Source: Anaerosalibacter massiliensis (GTDB lineage: Bacteria > Bacillota > Clostridia > Tissierellales > Sporanaerobacteraceae). Taken from it: a stretch of 64,000 bases of DNA. The notes beneath the pieces were generated by a model. That model was given only the letters and a program-made list of their open reading frames with translations. It was not told the origin of the DNA and ran no database searches. Position numbers and translations under genes: made by a program. The stretch covers positions 62,001 through 126,000 of the forward strand of contig CCEZ01000019.1 of the NCBI GenBank assembly GCA_000751555.1, given 5' to 3'. Shown piece after piece: positions 62,242-64,000 of the stretch (position 1 is the stretch's first letter; every line of letters begins with the position of its first letter).

Positions 62242-63679
62242 TTAGTATGTATTTCCTGTTTCTTTGCCACAAACCAGGTTTTTCACCGCCTTTCTTTTTA
62301 ATTTTTTTACTTATTATTGACCACTGTTTCCAGTTGTTCTCCTTGTTGAATTTAAGTTTCTCTTTTTCTGTTGATAGTTTATCTTTTAAAAGCTTCGGTA
62401 CCTTTTCGTTATAGCCGAAAGCTCTACGACCAATTACTAAAGCTGAACTTTCATGAACATTTAGTCCATATTGGTGAGAATATTTATATAGTCCTATTTT
62501 ACTTGTATATTGAGGCTTTACTTTTATTACTTGGACTCCTTCTCTCCTAGCTTTAGATTCAAGATTTGATAGTAATTTTCTATATGTGAATTGATCTCTA
62601 ATTCTTGCAAACTTACTTTTTACATCTCTATCATTTTTAAACTTTAAATCTTCTATAGATATAGCACAGCCTTCGGCTTTAGCTATCTCTATTACTTCTT
62701 TTGCTAACTCACCACATAAATTATTTCGCTTATTACTTCTTGCATATAATAATTCATTTTGCTTTAAATAGGTAGAATTTTTATAATTTGCATTTTTGTC
62801 TAGTCTTGTTAATGCAAAACCATCTGGATTTGTGTCTACTCCTATTATGCCATTATCTGTAGTATAAAGTTCTTTATATTCTCTTAATTTACTTTCATCT
62901 ATAGTAATATGTACATATATCTTACCTTCTCTTTTAATAAGTTCTACTTTATAAGCTTCACCTATTTTTAAATAGTCTAGTACCATTTGTCTATAGTTTC
63001 TTCCATTTATCTTACCTGTTTTTTTAGATAGTTTTTGTGGTAAATATAATGGTATCTGCATTTTTATTGCCCAATTTCTTTTATCTTTATTTAAAGTGGA
63101 TATTTCTAGAAAGGTCATATTATCTTTTATTATTATTCTTAAGTTTGGATTGCCTCCCTTAGTTTTATCTCCTCTAGAATAGTAGTTATTGTCTCTTAAC
63201 TCTTTCCATTCTTCATTAGTTATTTGACCTTTGCATCTTTTGATAAAATTTTTTCTGCCTCCAAAAATTACTTTTGGGATTGTGTTACTATCTATATGAT
63301 TTTTATAAAATTGTTGTTTTTTCTTCCGTTTATTTAGTTTTTTAGTTAAAGCATTTATTTTATTTTTTGATTTAGCTTTTTTAAGTTGTTTTTCTATCCT
63401 TTTTACTTTCTTTGAATAATTATCATAGTATTCCTTAACTAATTTCTTTTGAGATGCTATTATCTGGCTTGCTGCTTTAAGGGCATCTTTACTTTGTCTT
63501 ATATTTAATCCATATTTCTTTGAAATATATTTTTCTATTTCTCCCTTTTTCATATTTCCTTCTATAAGTCTATTAAAACCATATCTTTTTGCTGATGAAA
63601 ATACAGTCATTAGTCTATTAATTTCAAATTCTGCATCTTTAGATACATTGATTAATATACCTCTAACCGTTACTTTCAT
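62228..63679 (-). CDS. TnpB-related protein (IS200/IS605 family, RuvC-like)
   Basis: A 483-residue protein with a lysine-rich coiled region (80-125). RuvC-like residues: Asp282 in IIGVDTNPDGFALTRLD and Glu343 in AISIEDLKF. Where TnpB has a zinc ribbon and D-x-NAA, this protein has YTSKIGLYKYSHQYGLNVHESSALVIGRRAFG, without CxxC pairs, so the third acid may be Glu410. This is the TnpB-related accessory type, not canonical TnpB. RBS CTAGGTG before the ATG. Whether it is a guide-RNA nuclease is unknown. Confidence 0.85.
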   Translation of the reverse strand: MKVTVRGILINVSKDAEFEINRLMTVFSSAKRYGFNRLIEGNMKKGEIEKYISKKYGLNIRQSKDALKAASQIIASQKKLVKEYYDNYSKKVKRIEKQLKKAKSKNKINALTKKLNKRKKKQQFYKNHIDSNTIPKVIFGGRKNFIKRCKGQITNEEWKELRDNNYYSRGDKTKGGNPNLRIIIKDNMTFLEISTLNKDKRNWAIKMQIPLYLPQKLSKKTGKINGRNYRQMVLDYLKIGEAYKVELIKREGKIYVHITIDESKLREYKELYTTDNGIIGVDTNPDGFALTRLDKNANYKNSTYLKQNELLYARSNKRNNLCGELAKEVIEIAKAEGCAISIEDLKFKNDRDVKSKFARIRDQFTYRKLLSNLESKARREGVQVIKVKPQYTSKIGLYKYSHQYGLNVHESSALVIGRRAFGYNEKVPKLLKDKLSTEKEKLKFNKENNWKQWSIISKKIKKKGGEKPGLWQRNRKYILSIAS

Positions 63680-63948
63680 CTATTTCACCTAGCTTTCTAA
63701 AAGGTAGCATAAGCACCATCTCCTTATGCTTATTATATAATAAGCAAACATACGTTTCGATATTTTTATGAATATAATTTACAATAGCTTAATACTATTT
63801 AGCATTGTTTTCGTATACTGTTTCTAATCTCCCTACATTCTTTCTTGTCTTTCATATTAACACATACCATTACATATATACACTAGAATAATAAAAACTA
63901 ATCATTTATGTTAAAAAAAACTGGGTACAATAGTCTTGAGGTGATTAT

Positions 63949-64000
63949 ATGAAATCAATAGATATTATGATTCAAGAGCATGAAAATATTAGAAGAATGT
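63949..64000 (+). CDS. Start of a hemerythrin-like gene (partial)
   Basis: ATG at 63949, five bases after GAGGTG, opens a frame MKSIDIMIQEHENIRRM that runs off the window. The IxIMxxEHxxIRRM pattern is the N-terminal helix of hemerythrin/HHE proteins. Only 17 codons are visible. A possible -10 TACAAT lies about 20 bases upstream. The 203 bases between the element end and this gene contain nothing else recognised. Confidence 0.55.
   Translation, partial: MKSIDIMIQEHENIRRM

Larger units (their letters stand above)
62032..63745 (-). mobile_element. IS200/IS605-type element carrying only a TnpB-related gene
   Basis: The left end (minus-strand 5' side) has AGCATAAG / CTTATGCT (63706-63730) overlapping an 18-bp palindrome beginning GCTTATTAT (63728-63745); the right end is the hairpin at 62032-62047. 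No tnpA (Y1 transposase) lies between. Exact borders cannot be fixed without an empty site. Such solitary elements depend on transposases in trans or are domesticated. Confidence 0.6.

Noticed and set aside
1-64000. Loss of GATC sites because of the DpnII-like system
   Set aside because: GATC is visibly present in many genes of the window, so no avoidance is evident by eye; a count was not possible.

Overview
The window is very AT-rich DNA from a low-GC, strictly anaerobic, Gram-positive bacterium, most likely Clostridia/Tissierellia. Support comes from AGGAGG-type ribosome binding sites, hydEGF ([FeFe]-hydrogenase maturation), a flavodiiron protein, a 2-hydroxyacyl-CoA dehydratase-type reductase with a giant activase, type-2 IPP isomerase, a Bce-type antibiotic-sensing system and GntR/WYL regulators. 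I found no rRNA, tRNA or CRISPR array. Almost everything looks like core chromosome with short operons and clear hairpin terminators; the mobile or defence parts are at the two ends, plus one IS remnant near 23 kb.

Layout. 1-2.8 kb: DpnII/MboI-like (GATC) restriction-modification operon with two methyltransferases, the second running off the left edge. 2.9-6.9 kb: D-serine dehydratase, then a GntR-ABC exporter operon with a long palindromic operator. 7.0-12.4 kb: bioY behind a BirA operator, hydE-hydG-hydF, and convergent birA. 12.7-18.8 kb: DUF2207 membrane protein, fni, an LCP cell-wall ligase, a CPA2 antiporter with a PII-like partner, and a 3-methyladenine glycosylase. 19-22.9 kb: OPT transporter plus PqqD-like protein, DJ-1 protein, AraC regulator. 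22.9-23.1 kb: decayed IS200/IS605-type end. 23.2-32 kb: lipoprotein, aldehyde dehydrogenase, 1424-residue activase, Se/S-carrier-like protein and double-cubane-type reductase. 32-46 kb: CPBP protease, pentameric LysM protein, radical SAM protein, lipoprotein, bceRSAB-like operon with a BceR box, WYL regulator, DEAD-box helicase, CbiZ plus threonine aldolase, msrB. 46-58.8 kb: plsY, pepA, an MFS transporter, ddl-murF, a COG2984-type ABC importer, an orphan HutP, a pseudogene, glutamate-cysteine ligase, and small proteins. 59-64 kb: DUF438/hemerythrin/PAS sensor, flavodiiron protein, a TnpB-related element with a structured 3' region, and the start of a second hemerythrin-like gene.

The functional themes are low-potential redox chemistry (HydEGF, the double-cubane reductase, FprA, hemerythrin-type sensors), envelope maintenance (ddl, murF, LCP, PlsY, Bce module, LysM protein) and vitamin handling (BioY/BirA, CbiZ). 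The least described items are the zinc-finger methyltransferase attached to a DpnII-like system, the TnpB-related element that lacks a zinc ribbon and ends in an extensively base-paired, omega-RNA-like 3' region directly upstream of fprA, the activase leader with a three-codon ORF, and the murF leader with an A6 frame switch. All family assignments come from reading motifs, not from database searches.
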